Part shown: positions 8,293 through 19,234 of the stretch, piece by piece
How positions within the stretch are numbered: position 1 is the first letter of the stretch
Layout: every line of letters begins with the position of its first letter
Assembly: GCA_017501545.1 (NCBI GenBank)
Contig: JAFVWS010000015.1
Span: 1 to 51,393 of the forward strand
Origin: Clostridia bacterium
GTDB lineage: Bacteria > Bacillota > Clostridia > Oscillospirales > CAG-272
DNA: 51,393 bases
Direction: 5' to 3'
The notes under the pieces: generated by a model
What the model was told of the DNA's origin: nothing
Seen by the model: only the letters and a program-made list of their open reading frames with translations
Database searches by the model: none
Made by a program: the position numbers and the translations under genes

Positions 8293-9010
8293 ATATTATA
8301 TATCCCCCGTTTACACCTAAAATTTGACCGGTAATAAAGCTGGAAGTATCATCACAAAGAAACAGCATTGCGTTTACAACATCGCTTGCTTTTCCAATTT
8401 TACCGAGGGGAGTGTCCGTTTTTAGTTGTTCTAAATCCTCTTTTGAAAGATTTTTATTCATATCAGTGTCGATAACACCAGGGGTAATACAGTTTACTCT
8501 AATGCCAGATGGACCAACCTCTTTTGCAAGAGCTTTAGTTAGTCCTATTAGCCCAGCTTTTGAAACGGAGTAGTGAACCTCGCATGACGCGCCAACCTCA
8601 CCCCACATAGAGGAAACATTGATAATTACGCCATCTTTTTTCTTAATCATATCAGGTAATACAGAGCGAGAAGCGAAAAATGCACTTGAAAGGTTTGTGT
8701 CAATCATTTTACTCCACATTTCATCAGTTATATCGGTGAAAAGAGAAAACTCATCAATTCCTGCATTGTTTATAAGAATGTCAATGGAACCGAATTGCTC
8801 TTTTGCCTCTAAAATAGCGAGATTTACAGAGTCGCTTCGGGAAACATCACAAAAAATAGCAGAAGCACCAGTTTCTTTGGCTAAATTTAAGGCATTTTCT
8901 TTTGATGAATGATAGGTAAATGCAACTTTATAGCCACATCTTGTAAATTGCTTTACAGCTTCAGCACCAATTCCTTTGCTTCCACCGGTAATAAAGACAG
9001 TTTTATTCAT
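8291..9010 (-). CDS. Short-chain dehydrogenase/reductase, FabG-like
   Basis: This 239-residue classical SDR has the NAD(P)-binding TGGSKGIG near the N-terminus, NNAG in the fourth strand, the catalytic Ser in NVSSMWGE and the YSVSK Tyr/Lys pair, and the end motif ITGQILGVNGG. It resembles 3-oxoacyl-ACP reductases, but no fatty-acid genes are adjacent, so an alcohol, sugar or keto-acid substrate is equally possible. The start at 9010 is chosen because GGAGGAA lies 4-10 bases before that ATG; the frame extends 13 codons further upstream without a ribosome site and into the promoter. It is transcribed divergently from the beta-galactosidase gene. Confidence 0.85.
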   Translation of the reverse strand: MNKTVFITGGSKGIGAEAVKQFTRCGYKVAFTYHSSKENALNLAKETGASAIFCDVSRSDSVNLAILEAKEQFGSIDILINNAGIDEFSLFTDITDEMWSKMIDTNLSSAFFASRSVLPDMIKKKDGVIINVSSMWGEVGASCEVHYSVSKAGLIGLTKALAKEVGPSGIRVNCITPGVIDTDMNKNLSKEDLEQLKTDTPLGKIGKASDVVNAMLFLCDDTSSFITGQILGVNGGYII

Positions 9011-9039
9011 ATATTCCTCCCCAAAAAACTCTTTATGAT

Positions 9040-9068
9040 ATTTTAACATAACCGGATGAAAATGTAAA
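9040..9068 (-). promoter_or_regulatory. Sigma-A promoter of the SDR gene
   Basis: On the minus strand: TTTACA (9063-9068), 17-base spacer ending in TGT (extended -10), TAAAAT (9040-9045). It is divergent from and only 9 bases away from the -35 of the beta-galactosidase promoter. Confidence 0.7.
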
Positions 9069-9076
9069 TATATTTG

Positions 9077-9105
9077 TTGACTTTATTTTATCAATATGAT
9101 AAAAT
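9077..9105 (+). promoter_or_regulatory. Sigma-A promoter of the beta-galactosidase gene
   Basis: TTGACT (9077-9082), 17-base spacer, TAAAAT (9100-9105). The spacer and -10 are occupied by a perfect palindrome, listed separately. Confidence 0.75.
9085..9105. promoter_or_regulatory. Candidate operator: 9-3-9 perfect palindrome over the beta-galactosidase promoter
   Basis: ATTTTATCA, ATA, TGATAAAAT: two 9-base arms that are exact reverse complements around a 3-base centre. It covers the -10 and most of the spacer, the classical position for a repressor that blocks RNA polymerase. No candidate regulator gene is next to it. Confidence 0.55.
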
Positions 9106-9124
9106 TATAATGATAGAATATTGA

Positions 9125-11983
<2,859 letters not shown>

Positions 11984-11988
11984 TTGTC

Positions 11989-12016
11989 AAAGTCCCTGGA
12001 TTTTTCTAGGGACTTT
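11989..12016 (+). terminator. Hairpin after the beta-galactosidase gene
   Basis: AAAGTCCCT (11989-11997) pairs with AGGGACTTT (12008-12016) around a 10-base loop. Only a short T-poor tail follows, so termination may be partial. Confidence 0.55.
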
Positions 12017-12070
12017 CATTTATGCGCATAATATTTCCAAAACGGAATAAAGTAAAACTGAGGTGATAAA

Positions 12071-12781
12071 ATGTTTTTCTATATTGATTGGTTTTATATT
12101 GCTTTGGTTCTACCAGCAGTAATTTTATCAATAGTTGCAAGCGCAAATGTTAATTTGACATTTAAAAAATATTCAAAATTAAACTCGAAATTGGGTGTAA
12201 GTGGGGAAATGGCGGCAAGGCTGATTTTGGACGCAAGCGGATTGAACGATGTTAGGATTGAAAGAGTGAGTGGAAGCTTAACTGACCACTACGATCCATC
12301 ATCTAATGTGATACGCTTATCCAGTACCACGTATGACAATAAATCACCTGCATCAATTGGCGTTGCGGCACATGAGGTTGGACATGCAATTCAGTATCAA
12401 AAGGGCTATTTCCCAATCAAAATTAGACAGGCTATAATACCGATTACTAATTTTGGCTCGCGCCTTGCTATTCCACTTATTTTGATAGGGATTTTGCTGT
12501 CAAGTCTGGGGCAATATTATGCTATTATAGCATATTTGGGAGTGGCACTTTTTTCCCTATGCGTTTTCTTTCAGCTTGTAACCTTGCCGGTTGAGTTTAA
12601 TGCTAGCAAAAGAGCAATAAAATCTCTTGAAAGTGTTGGAGCTTTAACTAAGGAAGAGATACCAATTGCGAAAAAGGTCTTGAGGGCGGCAGCTATGACA
12701 TACCTTGCTGCCTTGCTTGTTTCTGTAGCTCAGTTAATACGTCTTCTCGCGCTTGTTTCGCGCACAAAACGCCGACATTAA
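12071..12781 (+). CDS. YugP-like membrane zinc metallopeptidase
   Basis: A 236-residue protein with an N-terminal transmembrane segment (residues about 5-27) and the zincin motif HEVGHAIQY (His101, Glu102, His105). Two or three hydrophobic segments follow (about residues 125-180 and the C-terminal end). The arrangement and the motifs DPSSNVIRLS and PVEFNASKRAI match the YugP family, distant relatives of HtpX thought to act in membrane protein quality control. GAGGTGA lies upstream of the ATG. No convincing promoter was found in the 55 bases before its Shine-Dalgarno, so some transcription may come through the weak hairpin from the beta-galactosidase gene. Substrates are unknown. Confidence 0.85.
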   Translation: MFFYIDWFYIALVLPAVILSIVASANVNLTFKKYSKLNSKLGVSGEMAARLILDASGLNDVRIERVSGSLTDHYDPSSNVIRLSSTTYDNKSPASIGVAAHEVGHAIQYQKGYFPIKIRQAIIPITNFGSRLAIPLILIGILLSSLGQYYAIIAYLGVALFSLCVFFQLVTLPVEFNASKRAIKSLESVGALTKEEIPIAKKVLRAAAMTYLAALLVSVAQLIRLLALVSRTKRRH

Positions 12782-12812
12782 TGAGATAAATATAAAAATT
12801 TATAAAAAAGTA

Positions 12813-12841
12813 TTGACAACCAAAGTCGCTTGTGATAGAAT
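12813..12841 (+). promoter_or_regulatory. Promoter of the rplU-prp-rpmA operon
   Basis: TTGACA (12813-12818), 17-base spacer, TAGAAT (12836-12841); transcription would start near 12848. Confidence 0.75.
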
Positions 12842-12847
12842 TGATAC

Positions 12848-12925
12848 GCCGCATAATGCTGTAGGTCTCAAATAGTTAAAAGCTTACCCGGCTTAGCGAG
12901 TTCTGGTGAAAGAGAGGTGCTTTTC
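12848..12925 (+). ncRNA. Probable ribosomal protein L21 leader
   Basis: The leader of about 75 bases between the promoter and rplU is unusually GC-rich for this genome and contains ATGCTGTAGGTCTCAAATAG and AGCTTACCCGGCTTAGC. Its position and size match the Firmicute L21 leader, which lets the ribosomal protein repress its own operon. The call rests on position and partial recall of the motif; a covariance-model match would settle it. Confidence 0.55.
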
Positions 12926-13237
12926 GTGTTCGCAATTATTTTAACAGGCGGAAAGCAGTACAAAGTAAACGAAGGAGACGTTATCTTCGTTGAAAAGCTT
13001 GGAGCTGAAGAAGGAGAAGAGGTTGTTTTTGATCAAGTTCTTGCTGTATCAAACGACAACGGCTTCGTAGCAGGCGCTCCATATGTTTCCGGTGCTTCCG
13101 TAACAGCAAAAGTTGTTCGTAACGGTAAAGCTAAGAAAATTTACGTTATGAAGTACAAGGCTAAGAAGAACGAGAAGAAAAAGATCGGTCATAGACAGCC
13201 TTATACAAAAGTACAAATCGAAAAGATTGTTGGCTAA
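12926..13237 (+). CDS. rplU: 50S ribosomal protein L21
   Basis: This 103-residue protein begins [18 protein letters not shown] and contains KRKN-type basic stretches and [10 protein letters not shown] typical of bacterial L21, which binds 23S rRNA. The start is the GTG at 12926 because it aligns with other L21 N-termini and is preceded by AGAGAGGTG; the GTG at 12917 lies inside that ribosome site. First gene of the conserved rplU-prp-rpmA operon. Confidence 0.95.
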   Translation: MFAIILTGGKQYKVNEGDVIFVEKLGAEEGEEVVFDQVLAVSNDNGFVAGAPYVSGASVTAKVVRNGKAKKIYVMKYKAKKNEKKKIGHRQPYTKVQIEKIVG

Positions 13238-13251
13238 TTCGGAGAAAATTT

Positions 13252-13620
13252 ATGACAAAAGTCGTATTTTTCAAATCAAACGGAGTTTTTTGGGGCTTTG
13301 AGGAGCAAGGCCATACAGGATTTGCGGACAGTGGAGAAGACATTGTCTGTTCGGCTCTTTCTGCTATGACAATGCTTGTAATCAATGCAATCGAGGTTGC
13401 ATATGCTTCAGAAGCTGACTACGATATTGACGATGAAACAACAAACGTACGCTTAATTGCTCGTGGTGCGTTACCTAACTACGAGAGCGACGAGAAAAAG
13501 AGATATGCTATTTCTGGTCTTATAATGGCGTATTACTACCAATTAAACGATTTGGTAGAAGAGTACTATGATTATCTCGAGGTAGAGGTAATTGAAAAAG
13601 AATACAAGGGTAACAAATAA
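13252..13620 (+). CDS. prp: Ribosomal-processing cysteine protease Prp
   Basis: This 122-residue protein lies between rplU and rpmA, the standard Prp position in Firmicutes. The catalytic pair is visible as His21 in GHTGFADSG and Cys33 in DIVCSALS. Prp removes the N-terminal extension of L27 before it joins the ribosome, and the adjacent L27 carries the matching cleavage site. It starts 14 bases after rplU and is translated from the same message. Confidence 0.93.
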   Translation: MTKVVFFKSNGVFWGFEEQGHTGFADSGEDIVCSALSAMTMLVINAIEVAYASEADYDIDDETTNVRLIARGALPNYESDEKKRYAISGLIMAYYYQLNDLVEEYYDYLEVEVIEKEYKGNK

Positions 13621-13647
13621 ACGTAAAATTTAACGGAGGAACATATA

Positions 13648-13926
13648 ATGTTAAGACTTGGTTTACAGTTCTTCGCACACAAAAAAGGTGTTGGTTCTAC
13701 AAAGAACGGTCGTGACAGTGAATCTAAGCGTCTCGGCGTTAAGAAGGCTGACGGTTCAAAGGTAATCGCTGGCAATATCATTGTTAGACAAAGAGGAACA
13801 AAAATTCATCCCGGTACAAATGTAGGTATCGGAAAAGACGATACACTTTTTGCACTTGTTGATGGTACAGTTAAGTTCGACCATCTTTCAAAGGACAAAA
13901 AGCGTGTAAACGTTGTAGCAGAGTAA
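13648..13926 (+). CDS. rpmA: 50S ribosomal protein L27, Prp-cleavable form
   Basis: A 92-residue L27 beginning [16 protein letters not shown]. The LQFF extension matches the Prp recognition site, with cleavage expected after Phe9 to expose AHKKG, which reaches the peptidyl-transferase centre. The rest ([30 protein letters not shown]) is canonical. GGAGG precedes the ATG. A terminator follows directly, closing the operon. Confidence 0.95.
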   Translation: MLRLGLQFFAHKKGVGSTKNGRDSESKRLGVKKADGSKVIAGNIIVRQRGTKIHPGTNVGIGKDDTLFALVDGTVKFDHLSKDKKRVNVVAE

Positions 13927-13933
13927 TTCAAAT

Positions 13934-13967
13934 AAAAAGCACATCCTTGGTGGTGTGCTTTTTATTT
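13934..13967 (+). terminator. Terminator of rplU-prp-rpmA
   Basis: AAAAAGCACATC pairs with GGTGTGCTTTTT (one G-T pair) and leads into a T-rich stretch, starting 8 bases after the rpmA stop. Confidence 0.85.
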
Positions 13968-14049
13968 TATAAAAAATAAACATAATAGCGACAAAAAATC
14001 TCAAATTATTGCACAAATATTATAAAAGTAAAAAAATATAAAAAAATTC

Positions 14050-14078
14050 TTCACAATAGTATAAAACTGTGTTAAAAT
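14050..14078 (+). promoter_or_regulatory. Promoter of the sufCB-adhE operon
   Basis: TTCACA (14050-14055), 17-base spacer ending TGT (extended -10), TAAAAT (14073-14078), about 33 bases before sufC. Confidence 0.55.
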
Positions 14079-14111
14079 AAAATGGATAAAATATATTGAA
14101 AGAGGAACGAT

Positions 14112-14834
14112 ATGCTTGAATTAATAAATGTCTCCTTCAAGGTTTTAGATGACGAGGGAAACGAAAAGGAGATACTTAAAAATATTAATTTGAAAATTGA
14201 AGATAGATTTATTGCAATTACAGGACCAAATGGTGGTGGAAAGTCAACCTTGGCAAAGGTTATTGCTGGAATATATCCTGTAACTGATGGTAAAATTCTT
14301 TTTGATGGTGTCGATATTACTAATAAATCAATAACGGATAGAGCAAAGATGGGAATAAGCTTTGCTTTCCAACAGCCTGTTAGGTTTAAGGGCTTGACTG
14401 TTCGCGACTTGATTACTCTTGCTGCAGGTAAGGAAATTAGCGTATCTGATGCTTGTACTTATCTTTCTGAGGTTGGACTTTGTGCAAGAGATTATATTGA
14501 TAGAGAAATAAATGCCTCGCTTTCGGGTGGAGAGCTTAAAAGAATTGAAATTGCTATGATTATGGCAAGAGGCACAAAGCTTTCTGTTTTTGATGAGCCT
14601 GAGGCTGGAATAGATTTATGGAGCTTCAATAACTTAATTCGCGTATTCCAAAAAATGTACGAAAAAACAAACGGCTCGATAATAATAATTTCACACCAAG
14701 AAAAAATCCTTGATATTGCAGACAAAATTGTGGTTGTCGCAAATGGTAAGGTAAAGAGCTATGGTAAAAAGGACGATATTTTATCTGAGCTTCTTCACAG
14801 AGAAAATTCAGGCTTTGGTTGTGTAAAGCTATAA
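14112..14834 (+). CDS. sufC: SufC-like Fe-S cluster assembly ATPase (SufBC-only, SMS type)
   Basis: This 240-residue ABC ATPase has Walker A GPNGGGKST (near residue 40), a Q-loop in FAFQQPVRFKG, the signature LSGGELKRIEIA, Walker B with LSVFDEPEAGIDLWS and the H-loop SHQEK. The SufC-type LKRIEIA and DEPEAGID strings separate it from transport ATPases, and no membrane subunit is adjacent. The partner is a single SufB-like gene 14 bases downstream, with no sufD, sufS or sufU nearby. This two-gene layout matches the minimal SUF-like systems of anaerobes and archaea. The protein would power cluster assembly on SufB. Confidence 0.87.
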   Translation: MLELINVSFKVLDDEGNEKEILKNINLKIEDRFIAITGPNGGGKSTLAKVIAGIYPVTDGKILFDGVDITNKSITDRAKMGISFAFQQPVRFKGLTVRDLITLAAGKEISVSDACTYLSEVGLCARDYIDREINASLSGGELKRIEIAMIMARGTKLSVFDEPEAGIDLWSFNNLIRVFQKMYEKTNGSIIIISHQEKILDIADKIVVVANGKVKSYGKKDDILSELLHRENSGFGCVKL

Positions 14835-14848
14835 AATTGGAGAGAAAA

Positions 14849-15766
14849 ATGAATACAATAGAGAAGGATTTGCTCGAAAAGGTTGCTGGCTTGCACGAAA
14901 TACCTGAAGGAGCATATAACATTAGAGCTAATGGTGAGCTTGGTGGTCGTAGCACAACTGCTAATATAGATATTGTATCAAAAACCGACAAGCCAGGTAT
15001 TGATATCATAATTAAGCCAAACACTAAAAATGAAAGCGTTCATATACCAGTTATCATTAGTCAATCTGGTCTTGATGATTTGGTATATAATGATTTTTAT
15101 ATTGGTGAAAATGCAGACGTGACAATTATTGCTGGCTGTGGTATTCACAATACAGGAGATAAGAAATCAAGCCACGACGGAATTCACTCATTCCACGTAG
15201 CTAATGGCGCAAAAATAAAGTATGTAGAGCGTCACTATGGTCATGGTGATGGTCTTGGTGAAAATGTGATGAATCCTACCACGGTTATTGAAATCGATGA
15301 TGGTGGATATATGGAAATGGAAACCACACAAATTAAAGGAATTGATTCAACGGTTAGAGTAACTACTGCTAAATTAGGCAATGAGGCTAAGCTTGTAATT
15401 CGTGAAAGCCTAATGACACACGGGAAGCAATATGCTAAAACTGATTTTACTGTTGAACTAAATGGAGAAAACTCTTCAGCTAACGTTATTTCACGCTCTG
15501 TTGCAAAGGATAATTCATACCAAGTATTTTATTCTAACATAAAGGGAAATAACAAATGCGCGGGACATACTGAGTGCGATGCCATTATAATGGATAATGC
15601 AAAGGTAAGTGCTATTCCAGAAATAACCGCAAATCACATAGATGCAAGCTTGATACACGAGGCTGCAATCGGTAAAATAGCTGGAGAACAGCTAATGAAG
15701 CTTATGACGCTCGGCTTGACCGAGGAAGAGGCTGAGGAACAAATAGTTAACGGCTTCTTAAAGTAA
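14849..15766 (+). CDS. sufB: SufB-like Fe-S scaffold subunit (SufBC-only, SMS type)
   Basis: A 305-residue SufB/SufD-family beta-helix protein, much shorter than classical SufB (about 465). It keeps the core: DDLVYNDFYIGENADVTI, HSFHVANGAKIKYVERHYG, and the C-terminal signature AGHTECDAIIMDNAKVSAIPEI and DASLIHEAAIGKI. The reduced size is typical of the SmsB form found with a lone SufC. The start is the ATG at 14849 with GGAGAG upstream; the open frame begins inside sufC. It would build clusters with SufC in the cytoplasm. Its message very likely continues into adhE, 24 bases downstream. Confidence 0.87.
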   Translation: MNTIEKDLLEKVAGLHEIPEGAYNIRANGELGGRSTTANIDIVSKTDKPGIDIIIKPNTKNESVHIPVIISQSGLDDLVYNDFYIGENADVTIIAGCGIHNTGDKKSSHDGIHSFHVANGAKIKYVERHYGHGDGLGENVMNPTTVIEIDDGGYMEMETTQIKGIDSTVRVTTAKLGNEAKLVIRESLMTHGKQYAKTDFTVELNGENSSANVISRSVAKDNSYQVFYSNIKGNNKCAGHTECDAIIMDNAKVSAIPEITANHIDASLIHEAAIGKIAGEQLMKLMTLGLTEEEAEEQIVNGFLK

Positions 15767-15790
15767 TTCTTAAATAATAAAGGAGTAATT

Positions 15791-18403
15791 ATGAAAGATT
15801 ACGAAATTGTAAATAGTGTAGACTCATTCAAAAATGCATTTGAAAGAGTAAAAAAGGCGCAACAACAATTTGCTACCTATTCACAAGAGCAGGTCGATAA
15901 AATTTTCAAGGCCGCTGCGATTGCTGCTAACAAGGCAAGAATTTCATTGGCAAGGCTTGCCGTTGAAGAAACAGGTATGGGCATTTTAGAGGATAAGGTT
16001 ATTAAAAACCACTTTGCGGCTGAATATGTTTACAACAAATACAGAGATACAAAAACCTGCGATGTTATCTATGAGGATGTAAGTGGAGGTATGCAAAAAA
16101 TTGCCGCTCCTGTCGGTGTTATTGCGGCTGTAATTCCTACTACAAACCCAACCTCAACGGCAATTTTCAAAACTCTTTTAGCACTCAAAACCCGTAATGG
16201 AATTATTATTAGTCCTCACCCAAGAGCAAAAAACAGCACAATTGCTGCAGCAAAGCTTGTACTTGAGGCAGCTGTATTGGCTGGCGCACCAGAGGGAATT
16301 ATTGCTTGGATCGATGTGCCAAGCCTCGAATTAACAAACACGCTTATGGCAACAGCTGATATCATTTTAGCAACCGGTGGCCCAGGAATGGTGAGATCTG
16401 CATATTCAAGCGGAAAGCCGGCGCTTGGCGTTGGAGCAGGCAATACACCTGCGATTATTGATGATTCTGCCGATATTGTTTTAGCAGTAAATTCAATTGT
16501 TCATTCTAAAACCTTTGACAATGGTATGATTTGCGCATCAGAGCAATCTGTTATTGTTGGTGAGAAAATATACGATGAGGTAAAGGCTGAATTTATAAAA
16601 AGAGGATGCTATTTCCTCACAGATGAAGAAATTGAAAAGGTAAGAAAAACCATTATTATTAATGGTTCATTAAATGCGCGCATCGTTGGACAAAGCGCTT
16701 GGAAAATCGCATCACTTTCTGGTGTTGATGTGCCACAAAGCACAAAAATACTTATCGGCGAGGTTGAAAGCGTTGATATAACCGAGGAATTTGCCCATGA
16801 AAAGCTTTCGCCAGTGCTTGCAATGTACAAGGTGAAAAGCTTTGACGAGGCGCTTGACAAGGCATATCACCTAATTGAGGATGGTGGTCTTGGACACACC
16901 TCATCTATATATCTGGATGTCAATACTGAAAAGGAAAAGCTTAATAAATTCAATCTTAAAATGAAAACATGCCGTATTCTTGTAAACACACCATCTTCTC
17001 ATGGTGGAATTGGCGATGTTTATAACTTTAGACTTGACCCCTCCTTGACTCTTGGATGTGGAACATGGGGTGGAAACTCAATTTCAGAAAACGTAGGTGT
17101 AAAGCACCTTTTGAACATTAAAACTGTTGCAATTAGGAGAGAGAACATGCTTTGGTTTAGAACGCCTGAAAAGGTTTATATCAAAAAAGGCTGCTTAACA
17201 GTTGCTCTTGATGAATTAAAGAGTGTTATGAATAAGAAAAAGGCATTTATTGTAACAGATAAGTTCCTTTTTGAAAATGGATATACAAAGCCAATTACTG
17301 ATAAGCTTACAGAGATGGGAATTCAATATGCAACATTTTCAAATGTAGAGCCAGATCCAACACTCGCTTGTGCAATTGAAGGCTCGAAGCAGATGTCAAG
17401 CTTTAACCCAGATGTTATCATAGCTCTTGGCGGTGGCTCAGCAATGGATGCAGCCAAGATTATGTGGGTGCTTTACGAGCATCCAGAGGTTGATTTTATG
17501 GATATGGCGATGCGCTTTAGTGATATCAGAAAGCGTATATATACATTTCCTAAGATGGGGGAAAAAGCATATTTTATTGCTATCCCAACCTCAGCAGGAA
17601 CCGGCTCAGAGGTTACACCATTTGCAGTTATTACAGATGGTAATAGTGGTGTTAAATATCCACTTGCTGATTATGAGCTTCTTCCTAATATGGCAATTGT
17701 TGACACAGATTTTCATATGTCAGCACCAAAGGGCTTGACAGCTGCATCTGGTATTGATGCAGTTACACACGCACTTGAGGCATATGCATCAATAATGGCA
17801 ACGGACTATACAGATGGTTTGGCATTACAATCACTTAAAATTATTTTTAAATATTTGCCAAGAGCATATGAAAATGGTGCAAATGACGAGGTTGCAAGAG
17901 AGAAGATGGCTAATGCGGCTACAATGGCTGGCATGGCATTTGCCAATGCATTTCTTGGCGTTTGTCACTCAATGGCTCATAAGCTTGGTGCATTCCACCA
18001 TTTACCACATGGTGTTGCAAATGCACTTATGATTAATGAGGTTATTCGCTTTAATGCAACAGATGCTCCTTGTAAAATGGGAACGTTTTCACAGTACGAT
18101 CACCCAATGGCAATAAAGCGCTATGCTGAGGTTGCAAGTTATCTTGGACTTGATGGGAATAGCGATGAGGAGAAGGTTGAAAGCTTAATTAATGCTATTG
18201 ATGAATTGAAGGCTAAGATTGGTATTAAGGCTACAATTAAGGATTATGGCATTGATGAAAAGCAATTTTTAGATAATCTTGATCAAATGGTTGAGCAAGC
18301 ATTTGATGATCAATGCACTGGTGCAAACCCAAGATACCCTCTTATGAGCGAGATTAAAAAGATGTACCAAAACGCATATTACGGCACTAACGAAAAAGTA
18401 TAA
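15791..18403 (+). CDS. adhE: Bifunctional acetaldehyde-CoA/alcohol dehydrogenase
   Basis: An 870-residue AdhE, close to the usual length. The N-terminal half is a CoA-acylating aldehyde dehydrogenase with PVGVIAAVIPTTNPTSTAIF and the catalytic Cys in NGMICASEQSV (about residue 248). The C-terminal half is an iron-dependent alcohol dehydrogenase with IALGGGSAMDAAK, AGTGSEVTPFAVI, GIDAVTHALEAY and the iron-ligand region CHSMAHKLGAFHHLPHG. It converts acetyl-CoA to ethanol, consuming two NADH, and polymers of it (spirosomes) form in the cytoplasm. AAAGGAG lies before the ATG. It is placed downstream of sufCB with no promoter or terminator in the 24-base gap, so it is probably in the same operon. 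Confidence 0.95.
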   Translation: MKDYEIVNSVDSFKNAFERVKKAQQQFATYSQEQVDKIFKAAAIAANKARISLARLAVEETGMGILEDKVIKNHFAAEYVYNKYRDTKTCDVIYEDVSGGMQKIAAPVGVIAAVIPTTNPTSTAIFKTLLALKTRNGIIISPHPRAKNSTIAAAKLVLEAAVLAGAPEGIIAWIDVPSLELTNTLMATADIILATGGPGMVRSAYSSGKPALGVGAGNTPAIIDDSADIVLAVNSIVHSKTFDNGMICASEQSVIVGEKIYDEVKAEFIKRGCYFLTDEEIEKVRKTIIINGSLNARIVGQSAWKIASLSGVDVPQSTKILIGEVESVDITEEFAHEKLSPVLAMYKVKSFDEALDKAYHLIEDGGLGHTSSIYLDVNTEKEKLNKFNLKMKTCRILVNTPSSHGGIGDVYNFRLDPSLTLGCGTWGGNSISENVGVKHLLNIKTVAIRRENMLWFRTPEKVYIKKGCLTVALDELKSVMNKKKAFIVTDKFLFENGYTKPITDKLTEMGIQYATFSNVEPDPTLACAIEGSKQMSSFNPDVIIALGGGSAMDAAKIMWVLYEHPEVDFMDMAMRFSDIRKRIYTFPKMGEKAYFIAIPTSAGTGSEVTPFAVITDGNSGVKYPLADYELLPNMAIVDTDFHMSAPKGLTAASGIDAVTHALEAYASIMATDYTDGLALQSLKIIFKYLPRAYENGANDEVAREKMANAATMAGMAFANAFLGVCHSMAHKLGAFHHLPHGVANALMINEVIRFNATDAPCKMGTFSQYDHPMAIKRYAEVASYLGLDGNSDEEKVESLINAIDELKAKIGIKATIKDYGIDEKQFLDNLDQMVEQAFDDQCTGANPRYPLMSEIKKMYQNAYYGTNEKV

Positions 18404-18435
18404 TTGCTGTTTAGTTATTGAAAGGATATTTTATT

Positions 18436-19185
18436 ATGAAATATGAAAATGTAATAGCAAAAAGATCCGACAAAACTGTATATAGAGACGGCGATTTGAA
18501 GATTAAGGTTTACGATGAGACAACATCTAAGGTTAACGTTCTTGTTTCTGCATTAAATCAAGCAAAAATTGAGGAAACAGGACTTAACGTACCAAAGCTT
18601 CGTGAGGTTACCACTTATGAAGGAAAATGGGTCGTTGTAACTGACTATATCGAAGGCACACCTCTTGATGTTTTAATGAAAGAGCATCCTGAAAAGCTTG
18701 ATGAATATCTTAAAATGTTTGTAGATTTACAAGCTACTGTTCATACAAAAAGAGCTCCAGGACTGCTAAAAATTAAAGAGAAAATGTCAATGAAGATTTC
18801 TCAAACTGATTTTGATGATGGCTTGAAATATGAGCTTCATGCGCGTCTTGAGGGTATGCCAAATCATGTAAAGCTATGTCACGGAGATTTCAACCCATCA
18901 AATGTAATTGTTAAGGATAATGGTGAGCTTTACATTATCGACTGGTCTCATGCAACACAAGGAAACGCATCAGCTGATGTTGCAAGAACCTATCTAATAT
19001 TTATGCTTGCTGGCGAGGAGAAGATTGCTGAAAAATATCTCAGCCTTTTCTGCGAAAAAACTGGCATTTCAAGAAGCTACTATTTAAGATGGCTTCCAAT
19101 AGTTGCTGCGTCCCAAACGGTTAAAAAGAACGAGAGCGAAAGAGAACTACTTAATAGTTGGGTAAATGTAGTTGATTTTGAGTAA
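18436..19185 (+). CDS. APH/choline-kinase-like phosphotransferase
   Basis: This 249-residue kinase-fold protein of the aminoglycoside phosphotransferase (APH) superfamily has the catalytic loop CHGDFNPSNVIV (near residue 150) and the metal-binding Asp in YIIDWSHATQGNASAD. The N-lobe shows VVVTDYIEGTPLDVL. Relatives phosphorylate small molecules such as choline, thiamine, fructosamine or sugars; a resistance role is not supported by context. The start is the ATG at 18436 with AAAGGA upstream rather than the TTG six codons earlier. It follows adhE by 32 bases, so it is probably the last gene of the sufCB-adhE unit. The substrate is unknown. Confidence 0.75.
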   Translation: MKYENVIAKRSDKTVYRDGDLKIKVYDETTSKVNVLVSALNQAKIEETGLNVPKLREVTTYEGKWVVVTDYIEGTPLDVLMKEHPEKLDEYLKMFVDLQATVHTKRAPGLLKIKEKMSMKISQTDFDDGLKYELHARLEGMPNHVKLCHGDFNPSNVIVKDNGELYIIDWSHATQGNASADVARTYLIFMLAGEEKIAEKYLSLFCEKTGISRSYYLRWLPIVAASQTVKKNESERELLNSWVNVVDFE

Positions 19186-19189
19186 ATAA

Positions 19190-19218
19190 TATTCCCGCGG
19201 GTGTACTTCGCGGGAATA
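19190..19218. terminator. GC-rich hairpin without a T tract between the kinase gene and metF
   Basis: TATTCCCGCG (19190-19199) pairs perfectly with CGCGGGAATA (19209-19218). No run of T follows, so it may be a weak terminator, an RNA stabiliser, or a pause site before metF. No promoter is seen between it and metF. Confidence 0.5.
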
Positions 19219-19234
19219 CAAATTTGAGGAAAAA

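Noticed and set aside
12021-12030. Palindrome TATGCGCATA upstream of the YugP-like gene as an operator
   Set aside because: Only 10 bases, with no promoter hexamers recognisable around it; likely chance, though not excluded.
18436-19185. Antibiotic (aminoglycoside) resistance gene
   Set aside because: Only the general APH kinase fold is visible; the genomic context is metabolic, and there is no sign of mobility.
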